Origin: Rodentibacter genomosp. 2
GTDB lineage: Bacteria; Pseudomonadota; Gammaproteobacteria; Enterobacterales; Pasteurellaceae
Direction: 5' to 3'
Assembly (NCBI GenBank): GCA_001999425.1
Contig: MLHP01000030.1
Coordinates: forward strand, 1 to 64,000
DNA: 64,000 bases
A program made the translations under genes and the position numbers. Under the pieces are notes generated by a model. That model did no database searches and was not told the origin of the DNA. It was given only the letters and a program-made list of their open reading frames with translations. Below, piece by piece: positions 38,490-47,494 of the stretch. Each line of letters begins with the position of its first letter. Position 1 is the stretch's first letter.

Positions 38490-39373
38490 TATGTTGCTCT
38501 CCTCATTAGCCACCAAATAATGATCATACCTAGTAATTCACTACCGAATACATAATATAAAACTAAGCGACCACTAGGATTATTAATTAAAAAATCAAAA
38601 TTTTCAGGCATAAAAAATTGCATAAATATAAAAAAACCTATTGGAAAACACGCAACGATTAAAGCAGAAATTCTTGCTTCCGATGTCATTGCTTTCTTTT
38701 TCTTTTCCATTTTTTTAGTATCTACAATTAATCTTCCTAGACGAGTTATCACTTCTCGAATTTGCCCGCCTCTAGATAAATTTGTACGAATAATAATGAT
38801 AAAATAATAAAATTCTTTATAAGGATAACGAACATAGCTATCGTCAAATACCGCTACCGGATCTTCACCGATTGCCAATCTTCTATGAATATTTCTAAAT
38901 TCATTTCCTAATGAACCGGGCAAATCTTTACCGCAGCGATCTAATGCCTGTAAAAGACCCGCCCCTGAAGTAATGGCTGAATTCAAAATCTGAATCACAT
39001 CGGGGAAAACTTCAGTAAACATCTTTTTATTTCTACGCTGTCCCAAATACCAAACAATGGAAATAAAAAAAATGCAAAACAAAGAATAAAATAGCAATCT
39101 ATCCATTTTTATATAAAGTACGTTGATATAAAAACAGAAAACGAATATAAAAAAACTAATAAAAATATTACGAGTTAATTTTTGTTTATCACCATCAATA
39201 AAGTAAAAAAACCATAAATCTATTTTTTTCTTTAATTCTTCTACTAACGTTTTAACGCTATTTTTGCTATATTCTTGTGCATTTATTTTTTTGCTTGTGG
39301 TTGTCCAACTAATCACCGTATATAGCAGCAATAGCCCTCCGAAAAAGAGGATAATGTAATAAAGTAAATTCAT
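38489..39373 (-). CDS. tadB: Inner-membrane platform protein TadB
   Basis: A 294-residue GspF-family membrane protein with hydrophobic segments at residues 1-20, near 65-110 and in the last 70 residues. It has the conserved cytoplasmic motif ITSGAGLLQALDRCGKDLPG. The start codon directly follows the tadA stop (TAAATG). Confidence 0.9.
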   Translation of the reverse strand: MNLLYYIILFFGGLLLLYTVISWTTTSKKINAQEYSKNSVKTLVEELKKKIDLWFFYFIDGDKQKLTRNIFISFFIFVFCFYINVLYIKMDRLLFYSLFCIFFISIVWYLGQRRNKKMFTEVFPDVIQILNSAITSGAGLLQALDRCGKDLPGSLGNEFRNIHRRLAIGEDPVAVFDDSYVRYPYKEFYYFIIIIRTNLSRGGQIREVITRLGRLIVDTKKMEKKKKAMTSEARISALIVACFPIGFFIFMQFFMPENFDFLINNPSGRLVLYYVFGSELLGMIIIWWLMRRAT

Positions 39374-40654
39374 TTAATCCCCTTCTCCAAAGATATTTTG
39401 TAATTGTTCGCTTAAATTAAAGACTTGAGCATTTTGATAAACCATTGAGCGGGTTAATAACCCGTGAGATACAAATTCGCCAATAATCTTGCCGTTTGCA
39501 TCACGATATTTACTCGGTTTATAGGAGAAAATATCTTGCAAAATAATCTGCCCATTCTCCATTCCCATTAGCTCAGTAATATTCATTATTTTTCTTGAAC
39601 CGTCATTTAAACGGGAAGCCTGTACAATAATATTGACAGCGGAAGAAATATTACGGCGAATGGCTTCAAGCGGTAACGAAGCGTTAGACATCATAACCAT
39701 ACTTTCCAAACGCGCTAACGCATCACGCGGGCTATTGGCATGCAGCGTGGACATAGAGCCGTCGTGTCCGGTATTCATTGCCTGCAACATTTGAAATGCC
39801 TCAGCACCCCGGCATTCCCCGACGATAATTCTCTCAGGGCGCATCCGCAATGCGTTAATCACCAAATCTTGCATCGTTACTTCACCGGTATGCTCCACAC
39901 CTGCGAGGCGGGTTTCTAAACGTACAACATGCGGCTGATTCAAACGTAACTCCGCCGTATCTTCTAACGTGATAACCCTTTCTTGGTGAGAGATATAATT
40001 TGATAATGCATTTAATAACGTCGTTTTCCCCGATCCTGTTCCGCCGGACACAATAATATTTATTCGAGATCTGGCAGCAATAATAAGAAAATTAGCCATA
40101 TCAAGCGTCATAGATCCATAATTAACCAGCTCTTGTAAGGTTTTTTTCTCTTTACTAAATTTTCGAATAGAGATTGAAGTACCGTCCAATGCAATGGGAG
40201 GAATAACAACATTTAAACGGCTACCGTCCGGAAGTCGGGAATCAACCAGAGGGCTACCGTCGTCAATACGACGCCCTACCCTAGCAACTAAGCGTCTGGC
40301 AATATCGGTTAACTGTCCGTTATCAATAAAAGCTTTATCTGTTTTTTCTAAAATACCGGCACGTTCAACCCAAATATTATCCGGACCATTGACTAAAATA
40401 TCGTTAACACCGTCATCATTCATCAAATCACGTAGCGGACCGTAACCTTCAATTTCATCGGCAATCGTACCTGCCATCATCATAAGATCAGATGAGGTAA
40501 TATACATATTATGAGTTGCCGTAATCTGGTTGGCGATTTGGATAAGTTCGTTAACTAACTTATCCCTTTCATGTTGAATTTGATCGATTTTCTCAATATC
40601 GAGATTACTTAAAATCTCACTTCTGAGAAAACTTTGTTGCTCTTTGCTTAACAT
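39374..40654 (-). CDS. tadA: Flp pilus assembly ATPase TadA
   Basis: A 426-residue secretion ATPase of the GspE/VirB11 superfamily that drives polymerisation of Flp pili from the cytoplasm. It has Walker A SGGTGSGKTTLLN (mid-protein), the Asp box VITLEDTAELRL, the Walker B-region RPERIIVGECRGAEAF and the His box NTGHDGSMSTLHANSP. Full length for TadA/CpaF. Confidence 0.96.
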   Translation of the reverse strand: MLSKEQQSFLRSEILSNLDIEKIDQIQHERDKLVNELIQIANQITATHNMYITSSDLMMMAGTIADEIEGYGPLRDLMNDDGVNDILVNGPDNIWVERAGILEKTDKAFIDNGQLTDIARRLVARVGRRIDDGSPLVDSRLPDGSRLNVVIPPIALDGTSISIRKFSKEKKTLQELVNYGSMTLDMANFLIIAARSRINIIVSGGTGSGKTTLLNALSNYISHQERVITLEDTAELRLNQPHVVRLETRLAGVEHTGEVTMQDLVINALRMRPERIIVGECRGAEAFQMLQAMNTGHDGSMSTLHANSPRDALARLESMVMMSNASLPLEAIRRNISSAVNIIVQASRLNDGSRKIMNITELMGMENGQIILQDIFSYKPSKYRDANGKIIGEFVSHGLLTRSMVYQNAQVFNLSEQLQNIFGEGD

Positions 40655-40667
40655 TCTCTTTCTTTAT

Positions 40668-41792
40668 TTAATTATTAATTAGCGATTTCACAAATGAAGA
40701 GAAAAAACCACTCTTTTCTTTCGGTTTACTACTGGATCTAGAAACTGCCCCAATAACTTTCATCATCAGAGTTTCAATCTCTTTACGACCTTTTCGTCCT
40801 AAATTAACGGATAGAATATTTTTTGTTCCGACATTTTTTAACAGAGGAACAACTGCATCGACAGGTACACCCAGCAATGTTTCTATATCGGTTTTAGCCA
40901 TTAATTTAGAGGTTTCCAATCTACTATCGGAAATACAAATAAAGGTTCGGATTGGCTTACCCTGCATATTTCGGACTCTTTCACATTCTTCTAAAAATTG
41001 CTTTGCAACCCGTAAAGAACCGATGCGTCGCTCGACTATCAACAGAAAACTATTGCTATGTTCAAAGAATTTAGCAAGCGAATCTTTTTTCACATTGAAA
41101 ATAGGCTGATCATAGATAACGAAGTTATATTTATCCGTAACAGCAGTAGAAAGCTCGGACGGTGTCCCACTAAAAAGATCGAAATTGTGGGTATATTCCA
41201 CAATATCGCCCTGTAATTTTTTATCAAAAAGCAAATCCAAATCTTGCGATCCGTTTTCCCCCTGCGCTAATAGCACAGGGACTTTTTTATTTAATACAAT
41301 TTGATTCGCAATATGAGAACTAATTAACGTAGAACCAATTCCCCCCTTACAACTTAACACACTGATTTTCACCGTATGGCGCACCGTCGGAATATCGACT
41401 CCTGCGACAATGGTTTCTACCATCTGGTTAATTTGAGAAGACGCGTGGAAATAAAGAATTCCTTTATTCTGTAACTGTTGAGAAAGTGAAATTGAATCGC
41501 TTTTCCCGATAACACAGCACCAAATACCTTGTGGAATAATGCTATAAACCTTATCGGTAATTTTCTTAACCTCATTCTCCTCTTCAAGATCAACAATCAC
41601 ACCAAACGTATCTTCAGTTGAAATAACAATATTAGAAAGATCAAAAAGATTTTTCTTAATTATCTCAATATTTTCTAATGCTCTCGTACGAAGCACTTCT
41701 GCAACTCTTGTGCCGATGTCTTCGTTGGAGGAAATGACGATAATCTTACGCACACTACCCGTAAGCATTTTCTCATTATCAAGTAACAACAT
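40668..41792 (-). CDS. tadZ: Pilus localisation ATPase TadZ
   Basis: A 374-residue protein with an N-terminal receiver-like domain (residues about 15-130) and a MinD/ParA-like ATPase domain whose deviant Walker A is SCKGGIGSTLIS. TadZ/CpaE proteins localise the Tad machinery, typically to a pole. It lies 13 bp upstream of tadA. A shorter start at residue 9 (MLTGSV) is possible. Confidence 0.92.
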   Translation of the reverse strand: MLLLDNEKMLTGSVRKIIVISSNEDIGTRVAEVLRTRALENIEIIKKNLFDLSNIVISTEDTFGVIVDLEEENEVKKITDKVYSIIPQGIWCCVIGKSDSISLSQQLQNKGILYFHASSQINQMVETIVAGVDIPTVRHTVKISVLSCKGGIGSTLISSHIANQIVLNKKVPVLLAQGENGSQDLDLLFDKKLQGDIVEYTHNFDLFSGTPSELSTAVTDKYNFVIYDQPIFNVKKDSLAKFFEHSNSFLLIVERRIGSLRVAKQFLEECERVRNMQGKPIRTFICISDSRLETSKLMAKTDIETLLGVPVDAVVPLLKNVGTKNILSVNLGRKGRKEIETLMMKVIGAVSRSSSKPKEKSGFFSSFVKSLINN

Positions 41793-41807
41793 AATTTAAT
41801 CTCTCAA

Positions 41808-42296
41808 TTAAAACTTCAACTGAATACGGTTATTACTTTTTACTGCACAATTACCGTCTTTACTTAGCATATTATCAATCGTTTCCCCCGGACAACGTGC
41901 AGCCTTCACCGCAATTTGTTCTACTTCAGCATAAAGCGGATAAAGAGCCACTTTATTTGGATTAGCTAAAAGCTGAATATGCTTGGCCTCAATTCCGCGC
42001 TCGAGTAAAACTTTCTGAATTTCGACCGCACTTTTATAAGCGTCTTTATTCGCCCATAATAAACGAACTTGTTTACTACGATCTCTTCCTACCGAGCTTA
42101 GTACAGCTTGCAATAAATTACGTTGTGCCACCGGAGAATAATCGGAAAGTGCATAACGATTAACTAACAATCTATAACTTTCTACTTGTTGTGGGATATC
42201 CGCATTGTTTCTTAACTCATTAGCTGTCATAGCTCCGGCAGATACAGCGATAGTCGAAGTAGATAAAAAAGATAAAATCATAAATATTTTTTTCAT
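41808..42296 (-). CDS. rcpB: Rough colony protein RcpB
   Basis: A 162-residue exported protein with the signal KKIFMILSFLSTSTIAVSAGA and two cysteines (in ARCPGE and DGNCAV) that may form a disulfide. RcpB is found in Pasteurellaceae tad loci and is associated with the RcpA secretin in the outer membrane. Its start overlaps the rcpA stop by 4 bp. It carries the only Hin-type uptake word found in the tad locus, at 42025. Confidence 0.85.
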   Translation of the reverse strand: MKKIFMILSFLSTSTIAVSAGAMTANELRNNADIPQQVESYRLLVNRYALSDYSPVAQRNLLQAVLSSVGRDRSKQVRLLWANKDAYKSAVEIQKVLLERGIEAKHIQLLANPNKVALYPLYAEVEQIAVKAARCPGETIDNMLSKDGNCAVKSNNRIQLKF

Positions 42297-43696
42297 TGAA
42301 TAAACCCACCATTTTTCAAGAAGTTAGTTGTTAATGTCCGATGATAAATATTTTTGAACGGTGTCAAGTTAAAGAAACGCTCCATCGTGCCGGTTTTCTC
42401 TAATGTCGGATAAACAATTTGATCTTCAGTAACCGGTTTCACAATATTAACCGTTGCCACAACGACTAATTCCCTATTTTCACGAGAAGTCGAGGCATTA
42501 CGGAAAAATGAGCCTAAAATAGGTAAATCCCCCAGTAAAGGCACTTTATTTAGATTTTCCGCATCAAGAGAATTAATTAAACCGCCAATAATGAAACTTT
42601 CTCCGTTAGCCACTTCAAATACGGATTTCGTTCTGCGCGTATTAAAATAAGGAATGCTACCGATACTTTCATAATTATAGTTACCGGCAAGAGTACTCAC
42701 GTTTTGATCTAAAATTAGACGAATCCGATCATTTTTTTGAACCTTCGCACCAACAGCCAGTTTTACCCCATAATCTTTATAAATAACTGTCGCATTGCCG
42801 TCTCTGTCCCGTTGTGCAAACGGAATTTCGCCGCCAACCAAAATTTCTGCAGTTTCTCCCGATAACATTGAAATATTCGGTTCAGCTAAGATCTTACCGT
42901 TATTTCGGTTATCCAATGCACTGATAAAAGCTGACAATCCATTAGCATTTAATTGCAAAATACCGCTTGTTCCGTTAAAACCGCCACCTTTAGACCAAGA
43001 TCCGCCTAATAACGAACCCGAACCGGCTAAATGTGACCAATTAATTCCCAATGAGTCGGAAAATTTTTTATTAACCTCAACAACAGAAAGCTTAACGTTA
43101 ATCTGAGCCGTATCATTAACATTTGAATGGTTAATCACACCATCGTATTGATATTTATCTAAAAAAGTAATGTGTTCATCCTCACCGGATCCGTTTAGAC
43201 GAAGTTTCATCTCCGTGACTTTTTTACTGGCACCTAATGCTTCACCTACAATACGGTTTATTTCATCACTTTCTTCTTGGCTGCTAGCCTTACCTTCAAT
43301 AACATAGGCTTTCCCTACTTTTTTTACCGAAAGTTTAGTATTTGGAAAACGCGCTTTAATCTGCTGATTTGTATCTTCAATGTTGTTAATCAGTATATTT
43401 ACATTTACCGTATCGGAAGTGAGCTTATTCCCCTCGGCATCAAAGGCGGTAACCTCTGCTCTACCCTCTTCTTTAGCGTAAATAAGAAAGCTCGTATCAT
43501 CTAGAATTTCATAATCCGCCACATTCGGTGAAGAGACAAAAATCGTATCAATTTTTTGATCCGTTTCAATAAACTGGCTTTGCCCCTGCTCTAAATTAAA
43601 TGTTTTAGCTGAAACAATATTAGAAAATAGCAATATCGTTCCACTTAAAACCAAATTTAATCCTATATTTTTTATTGGTTTATAATTTATTAACAT
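42293..43696 (-). CDS. rcpA: Outer-membrane secretin RcpA
   Basis: A 467-residue secretin of the CpaC/RcpA family that forms the outer-membrane pore for the Flp pilus. It has a signal peptide (residues about 8-30), an N-terminal BON-like/N0 region (FNLEQGQSQFIETDQKIDTI...), and a C-terminal secretin domain with GGEIPFAQR and SFIIGGLINSLDAENLNKVP. It is adjacent to rcpB and rcpC. Confidence 0.94.
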   Translation of the reverse strand: MLINYKPIKNIGLNLVLSGTILLFSNIVSAKTFNLEQGQSQFIETDQKIDTIFVSSPNVADYEILDDTSFLIYAKEEGRAEVTAFDAEGNKLTSDTVNVNILINNIEDTNQQIKARFPNTKLSVKKVGKAYVIEGKASSQEESDEINRIVGEALGASKKVTEMKLRLNGSGEDEHITFLDKYQYDGVINHSNVNDTAQINVKLSVVEVNKKFSDSLGINWSHLAGSGSLLGGSWSKGGGFNGTSGILQLNANGLSAFISALDNRNNGKILAEPNISMLSGETAEILVGGEIPFAQRDRDGNATVIYKDYGVKLAVGAKVQKNDRIRLILDQNVSTLAGNYNYESIGSIPYFNTRRTKSVFEVANGESFIIGGLINSLDAENLNKVPLLGDLPILGSFFRNASTSRENRELVVVATVNIVKPVTEDQIVYPTLEKTGTMERFFNLTPFKNIYHRTLTTNFLKNGGFIQ

Positions 43697-43698
43697 TA

Positions 43699-44496
43699 TT
43701 ATTGACCTCTTAATTTTCGAATAGATATGCCACGATGTTCAGAACTTTTATCCTTTCCTTCTGAGGGTAAAAGAATCAATTTTGATTCCTTATATAATTT
43801 ATAAAATTTAGCAACCTGCTCCACATTAACTTTCACGCTAACATATCCAAAAATATTTGTATTGCCCGAAGAACTATTCTTTACTTCTTCATCATTAAAG
43901 GTTCTTACTTGTAATACTAATACCTTATCTGCAACTTTAGCCAAATCCGAGCGATCTCTTATGCCACCTCTCTCATCCGAAGAAAAATATTGACTATAAA
44001 TAGAAACGTAGTCTCCACCTTTAACTGTATCTAATAAATAGCGTTCGCTTTCATTAATATTAATTCGAAAAGCAACCTCCTGCTTTGTATTAATACTAGA
44101 AATAAGGAATTTAGGATCGGTAGGTGAGATAACTGTAGAGGAAGAAAGTAATGATCCGCCCTGTAAATTCTCATTAACTAAATACCCCTGTAAAGTCGTA
44201 GAAGAATCCTTTATTAATTCTTTTAGATCATATTCAGCCATAGGGCTATTTTCAGGAACCTTAATTTCATTGAACGAATAATCATCAACCTGTAAAATCG
44301 TTCCTTTTACTACATCACGTTTTAATTCAGCTAATGTAATCAATCTTTCTATCTTATTTTCCTGATTTTCTTCAGTGGAATGGTTTTGTGTAGAATTAGT
44401 ATTTGTTCCTTCGTTTCCTGATGGAATAAATAGAATACCGCCAACACCGACAGCAAGAATAAGGAATGAAATAATAAATAACATTCTATAGTTCAT
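43699..44496 (-). CDS. rcpC: Flp pilus assembly protein RcpC/CpaB
   Basis: A 265-residue periplasmic protein anchored by an N-terminal hydrophobic segment (YRMLFIISFLILAVGVGGIL). It contains a SAF-like domain around AELKRDVVKGTILQVDDYSF and an RcpC/CpaB C-terminal domain. In Aggregatibacter RcpC affects Flp modification and secretin function. It lies 2 bp before rcpA. Confidence 0.9.
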   Translation of the reverse strand: MNYRMLFIISFLILAVGVGGILFIPSGNEGTNTNSTQNHSTEENQENKIERLITLAELKRDVVKGTILQVDDYSFNEIKVPENSPMAEYDLKELIKDSSTTLQGYLVNENLQGGSLLSSSTVISPTDPKFLISSINTKQEVAFRININESERYLLDTVKGGDYVSIYSQYFSSDERGGIRDRSDLAKVADKVLVLQVRTFNDEEVKNSSSGNTNIFGYVSVKVNVEQVAKFYKLYKESKLILLPSEGKDKSSEHRGISIRKLRGQ

Positions 44497-44562
44497 TTTT
44501 GTACCTTAAATTTAATTGAAAATAAATTCTATTTAATTATATAAAGTATTAACTTTATTTTT

Positions 44563-44994
44563 CTAACCGAATAAAATCGAATTAATAAAAAAACCTGTAC
44601 TAATTGCTACGCCATAAGGCAATCCTTTGGTTTTTATTTCATTTTTAAAAAACAACCAACCAACGATAATCAACAATAACCCTGAAAAGGCAGTAAAGAA
44701 GAGAAAAGACATTGTTTGAAAATTTGGTATAGCCAACATTAATACACTAATTAACTTAACATCTCCTCCACCAATAACTTTTAGTGTAAACAAAATAAAA
44801 CCGACAGACAGAGAAACCAATGCAGGGAAAATAAAAACCGTATCGTATTTTAAGTAAGTAAATATCAAAATAACGGCTAATAATAATGTAACGACTCTAT
44901 TACTAATAACTCTTACACGAATATCCGTCCATGACAGATTAATTAGTAACAGAATTATGAAAAAATTCAGAAGAAGAATGATACATTCTTTCAT
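44563..44994 (-). CDS. tadV: Prepilin peptidase TadV
   Basis: A 143-residue type IV prepilin-like peptidase with about five membrane helices. The two catalytic aspartates are visible in SWTDIRVR (about residue 23) and in VIGGGDVKLIS (about 79). It cleaves Flp1, Flp2, TadE and TadF after the glycine. It lies 4 bp after flp-2. Confidence 0.94.
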   Translation of the reverse strand: MKECIILLLNFFIILLLINLSWTDIRVRVISNRVVTLLLAVILIFTYLKYDTVFIFPALVSLSVGFILFTLKVIGGGDVKLISVLMLAIPNFQTMSFLFFTAFSGLLLIIVGWLFFKNEIKTKGLPYGVAISTGFFINSILFG

Positions 44995-44998
44995 AGAA

Positions 44999-45214
44999 TT
45001 AGCCTTTACTTAACACCGAATCAGAAACAGACTGAGTTAAAAATCTAAATTTTTCACCTAGTTCAAAAAGAAATCCTTCCTGCCCTAAAATTGCAACGAC
45101 AAAAACGGCAACGGCTAACCCGACAAGACCATATTCGATTGACGTAATACCTTTTTTATCAAGTTTAAATTCTTTTAGATAAAGAAAGGTTAAAGTAAAA
45201 ATTTTATAATTCAT
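44999..45214 (-). CDS. flp2: Flp-family prepilin, second copy
   Basis: A 71-residue prepilin with the processing motif LDKKG/ITSIEYGLVGLAVAV and a short C-terminal tail. In Aggregatibacter the second Flp is little expressed and not essential. Its ribosome site is weak (AATAATAAAT before the ATG), in keeping with low output compared with Flp1. Confidence 0.9.
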   Translation of the reverse strand: MNYKIFTLTFLYLKEFKLDKKGITSIEYGLVGLAVAVFVVAILGQEGFLFELGEKFRFLTQSVSDSVLSKG

Positions 45215-45279
45215 ATTTATTATTCGACAATATGGAGAGCAGTTAATTAGTTTAATAAATAACCGACCTCCATATCCCT

Positions 45280-45301
45280 CCTTTATATAATTTTATAAAG
45301 G
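45280..45301 (-). terminator. Hairpin just after flp-1
   Basis: An 8-bp stem CCTTTATA/TATAAAGG with a 6-nt loop starts 3 bp after the flp-1 stop. It has no long T-run, so it is more likely a partial terminator or mRNA stabiliser that keeps flp-1 transcript in excess. Confidence 0.55.
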
Positions 45302-45304
45302 TAA

Positions 45305-45535
45305 TTATTGTTTCTGAATATTGGCGTCTTTAATTGTTGTTGTTAAAGACTCAAATTTAGCTTTTAATTGTTGAATAAAACCATTGTCATTATAGAACAC
45401 TGCTACGATTAACACGGCTACCGCTACAGCAATTAAACCGTATTCGATTGCTGTTACACCGCGTTCATCTTTTCTAAAATTACGGAATGCTTCGGTTACT
45501 GAAATATATGCTTTAGTTGTTAATTGACTTAACAT
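45305..45535 (-). CDS. flp1: Major Flp pilin
   Basis: A 76-residue prepilin: basic leader, cleavage motif DERG/VTAIEYGLIAVAVAVLIVAV and a 30-residue C-terminal part with Phe and Tyr in VFYNDNGF, as in Aggregatibacter Flp1. Polymerised, it forms bundled adhesive pili that support biofilm. TTTGGAGAATTTTTAA precedes the ATG. It is the first gene of the 14-gene tad operon; the T19 tract lies upstream. Confidence 0.95.
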   Translation of the reverse strand: MLSQLTTKAYISVTEAFRNFRKDERGVTAIEYGLIAVAVAVLIVAVFYNDNGFIQQLKAKFESLTTTIKDANIQKQ

Positions 45536-45589
45536 TTAAAAATTCTCCAAAAATAAATTTAATAATATAAACTCTCGAAAGAGCCGGTA

Positions 45590-45622
45590 TTTCAGCTTTT
45601 ACTTTTCATTTCAAAGCCGAAA
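45590..45622 (-). promoter_or_regulatory. Stem-loop in the flp-1 leader
   Basis: On the minus strand TTTCGGCTTT pairs with AAAGCTGAAA (one G-U pair) around a 13-nt loop. If transcription begins about 7 bp after TACAAT (45630), the transcript starts with this hairpin, which could protect the pilin mRNA. Confidence 0.4.
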
Positions 45623-45629
45623 CTTCCCC

Positions 45630-45656
45630 ATTGTAAAAAAAAAAAAAAAAAAACAA
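45630..45656 (-). promoter_or_regulatory. Candidate flp promoter with a 19-base T tract as spacer
   Basis: On the minus strand the order is CTTG, nineteen Ts (45653-45635), then ACAATGGGG. TTGTTT (45656-45651) and TACAAT (45635-45630) could serve as -35 and -10, with a spacer of 15 Ts. The flp-1 ATG is about 95 bp downstream. Homopolymers this long are prone to slippage. A -10-like TATATT nearer the gene (about 45,570) is an alternative. Confidence 0.5.
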
Positions 45657-45776
45657 GCCCTTTTTGATAAAAAATTAAAATTTTTATCTCAGGTAAAAAA
45701 TTAGAATTAAGAAATAAAAAACAAAAGACAAGTTCCGATGTCAATTTTTTAACAAAAAGTCATAGGAGAGGTAAAA

Positions 45777-46010
45777 ATGAAGAACTTTATCGCTAATTTT
45801 CAATCTTTATTCGCAAACAAAAATAACAAGAGATTAGCGTAACCGCTGCAAAATTGGCTTTAGAGCAGAAGTTACTACAGTGAAGTCGGTACTCAATGTT
45901 ATTTTAAGGCTGACGGAACCGACTGTCCCCTTTTACCAAGGATAATATGTAGAGGAAAAAGTCTAACGGAATAGCTTATGGAAAATGTACTTGGGCGGAG
46001 AAGAATTTCA
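45777..46010 (+). pseudogene. Possible relic of a small exported peptide gene
   Basis: A 21-codon frame (45777-45842) has a clear ribosome site (AGGAGAGGTAAAA) and begins KNFIANFQSLFANKNNKRLA. Beyond its stop, other frames hold cysteine-containing fragments such as GTQCYFKADGTDCP and GIAYGKCTWAEKN. This may be a frameshifted small Cys-rich gene, but no family is recognised and chance frames are possible. Confidence 0.3.
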
Positions 46011-46019
46011 GCTGAAATT

Positions 46020-46061
46020 AATCTGATAGGTACTGGATTTTAAATAGGTAGCTATCAGATT
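46020..46061. terminator. Inverted repeat downstream of rdgB
   Basis: AATCTGATAG and CTATCAGATT form a perfect 10-bp stem around 22 nt, 17 bp past the rdgB stop. There is no T-run in the rdgB direction, so terminator function is uncertain. Confidence 0.4.
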
Positions 46062-46077
46062 GGATTTTATCTTATTA

Positions 46078-46668
46078 CTATTCACTCAGTTTTGCTTTTA
46101 ATACCTGCAATGCACGGGCGCGGTGAGAGATTTTTTTCTTTTCAACTGTATCAAGTTCTGCAAAAGTACAGCCTTGTTCAGGGCTGAAAAATAAGCTGTC
46201 GTAACCAAACCCATTTTCGCCTTTTTCCTCAAAACCGATAACGCCATGGCATTCGCCCTCGGCAATGATGGGAGAGGGATCGGTCGGATGTTGTAAGAAG
46301 ACAATACAGCTCACAAATTTTGCTTGGCGTTTTTCTTTCGGGACATTGGCAAGTTCTGCCAGCAATTTTTGGCGATTTTTCGCATCGTTCCCCTCTTCGC
46401 CGGCATAACGGGCGGAATACAAACCCGGTGCACCATTGAGGGCGTTGACGACCAAACCGGAATCGTCTGCAATTGCGGGTAATCCTGATTTTTCTGCCGC
46501 ATAACGCGCTTTCAATAAAGCATTTTCCACAAAAGTTAATCCTGTTTCCTCGGGGCTTTCGATGCTTAAATCCGTTTGAGCGATCACGTCGAATCCAAAT
46601 GTTGCCAACACATCTGCCATTTCTTTCACTTTGCCTGGGTTACCGGTAGCCAGTACGATTTTTTGCAT
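46078..46668 (-). CDS. rdgB: XTP/dITP pyrophosphatase (non-canonical purine NTPase)
   Basis: A 196-residue Ham1/RdgB enzyme that hydrolyses XTP and dITP to monophosphates and keeps deaminated purines out of DNA. Family motifs are [11 protein letters not shown] at the start, ADDSGLVV with catalytic Asp, SARYAG and [10 protein letters not shown]. It lies 2 bp after kdkA on the same strand, so the two are co-transcribed. Confidence 0.96.
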   Translation of the reverse strand: MQKIVLATGNPGKVKEMADVLATFGFDVIAQTDLSIESPEETGLTFVENALLKARYAAEKSGLPAIADDSGLVVNALNGAPGLYSARYAGEEGNDAKNRQKLLAELANVPKEKRQAKFVSCIVFLQHPTDPSPIIAEGECHGVIGFEEKGENGFGYDSLFFSPEQGCTFAELDTVEKKKISHRARALQVLKAKLSE

Positions 46669-46670
46669 GA

Positions 46671-47417
46671 TTATTTATCCTTTTGGTTGAAATTTTGATG
46701 ATACCCAGACATTAATTCCGCCCAGTTTTGTTCCGTAAATTGGATTTTCATTCTTTCGGTTTCTTTTGTAAAAGAGCGGTGCAAGCGGATTAGATTTTCC
46801 ATTTTCCAAAAATCTCCTGATTTTTCACCGCACTTATCGAAATCCAATAGCCAACATTTTTGTCCTTGTTCTGTTTCTTGCACAAGAATATTGTGCGCAT
46901 TGAGATCCGTATGGCAAATTTGCAAATCGTGTAATTGACGAATTAGCCCGCCGATTTGTTGCCAAACCTCATCTGTTAGTCTTTGGGTTTGTAAAAGTGC
47001 GGTTAAATCCTGTGCATTTTCGATTTTTTCTGTGAGAATATCCGCCTGATAACAAAGACCAAACTGACCTTTTTTTACCCGTGCGCCAATAGGTTTTGGA
47101 ACGGGCAAACCTGCGTCATATAAGCGTTGCAGTAAATAGAATTCTGCAAAACTGCGGGTTTTAACAAGGTTTGAAAAATGATAGCGATCTTTGTTGCATT
47201 TCACCCACAAGCCGCCTCGATAATAATGACGAAGGGCACAATTTACACCAAACCAATCTTGGGTTGCCAAAAAATAAGTCGTTCCCCGCCCTTTTGCCGA
47301 GCCCAAAATTCGATTTTGTGTTTGCCAAAATTGAGGGGTGAAAAAATCCTGTTGGTGTGTGAAAGTGCGGTCAAAATTGAAGATGAAAAATTGGTTATCT
47401 TGTTGGAACTCAAGCAT
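46671..47417 (-). CDS. kdkA: 3-deoxy-D-manno-octulosonic acid kinase
   Basis: A 248-residue KdkA/RfaP-family kinase that phosphorylates the single Kdo of Haemophilus-type lipooligosaccharide at the inner membrane. The kinase loop [13 protein letters not shown] and the metal motif LLDFDKCG are in order. It is divergent from opsX, the heptosyltransferase acting on the same inner core. It contains uptake words near 46830, 46995 and 47363. Confidence 0.93.
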   Translation of the reverse strand: MLEFQQDNQFFIFNFDRTFTHQQDFFTPQFWQTQNRILGSAKGRGTTYFLATQDWFGVNCALRHYYRGGLWVKCNKDRYHFSNLVKTRSFAEFYLLQRLYDAGLPVPKPIGARVKKGQFGLCYQADILTEKIENAQDLTALLQTQRLTDEVWQQIGGLIRQLHDLQICHTDLNAHNILVQETEQGQKCWLLDFDKCGEKSGDFWKMENLIRLHRSFTKETERMKIQFTEQNWAELMSGYHQNFNQKDK

Positions 47418-47494
47418 TTTGATTGGGTTGAATGATAGAAAATGTGCTCATTCTACTTTAAAATATCGCCAATTTAAACGAGAAAGGAATGCCT

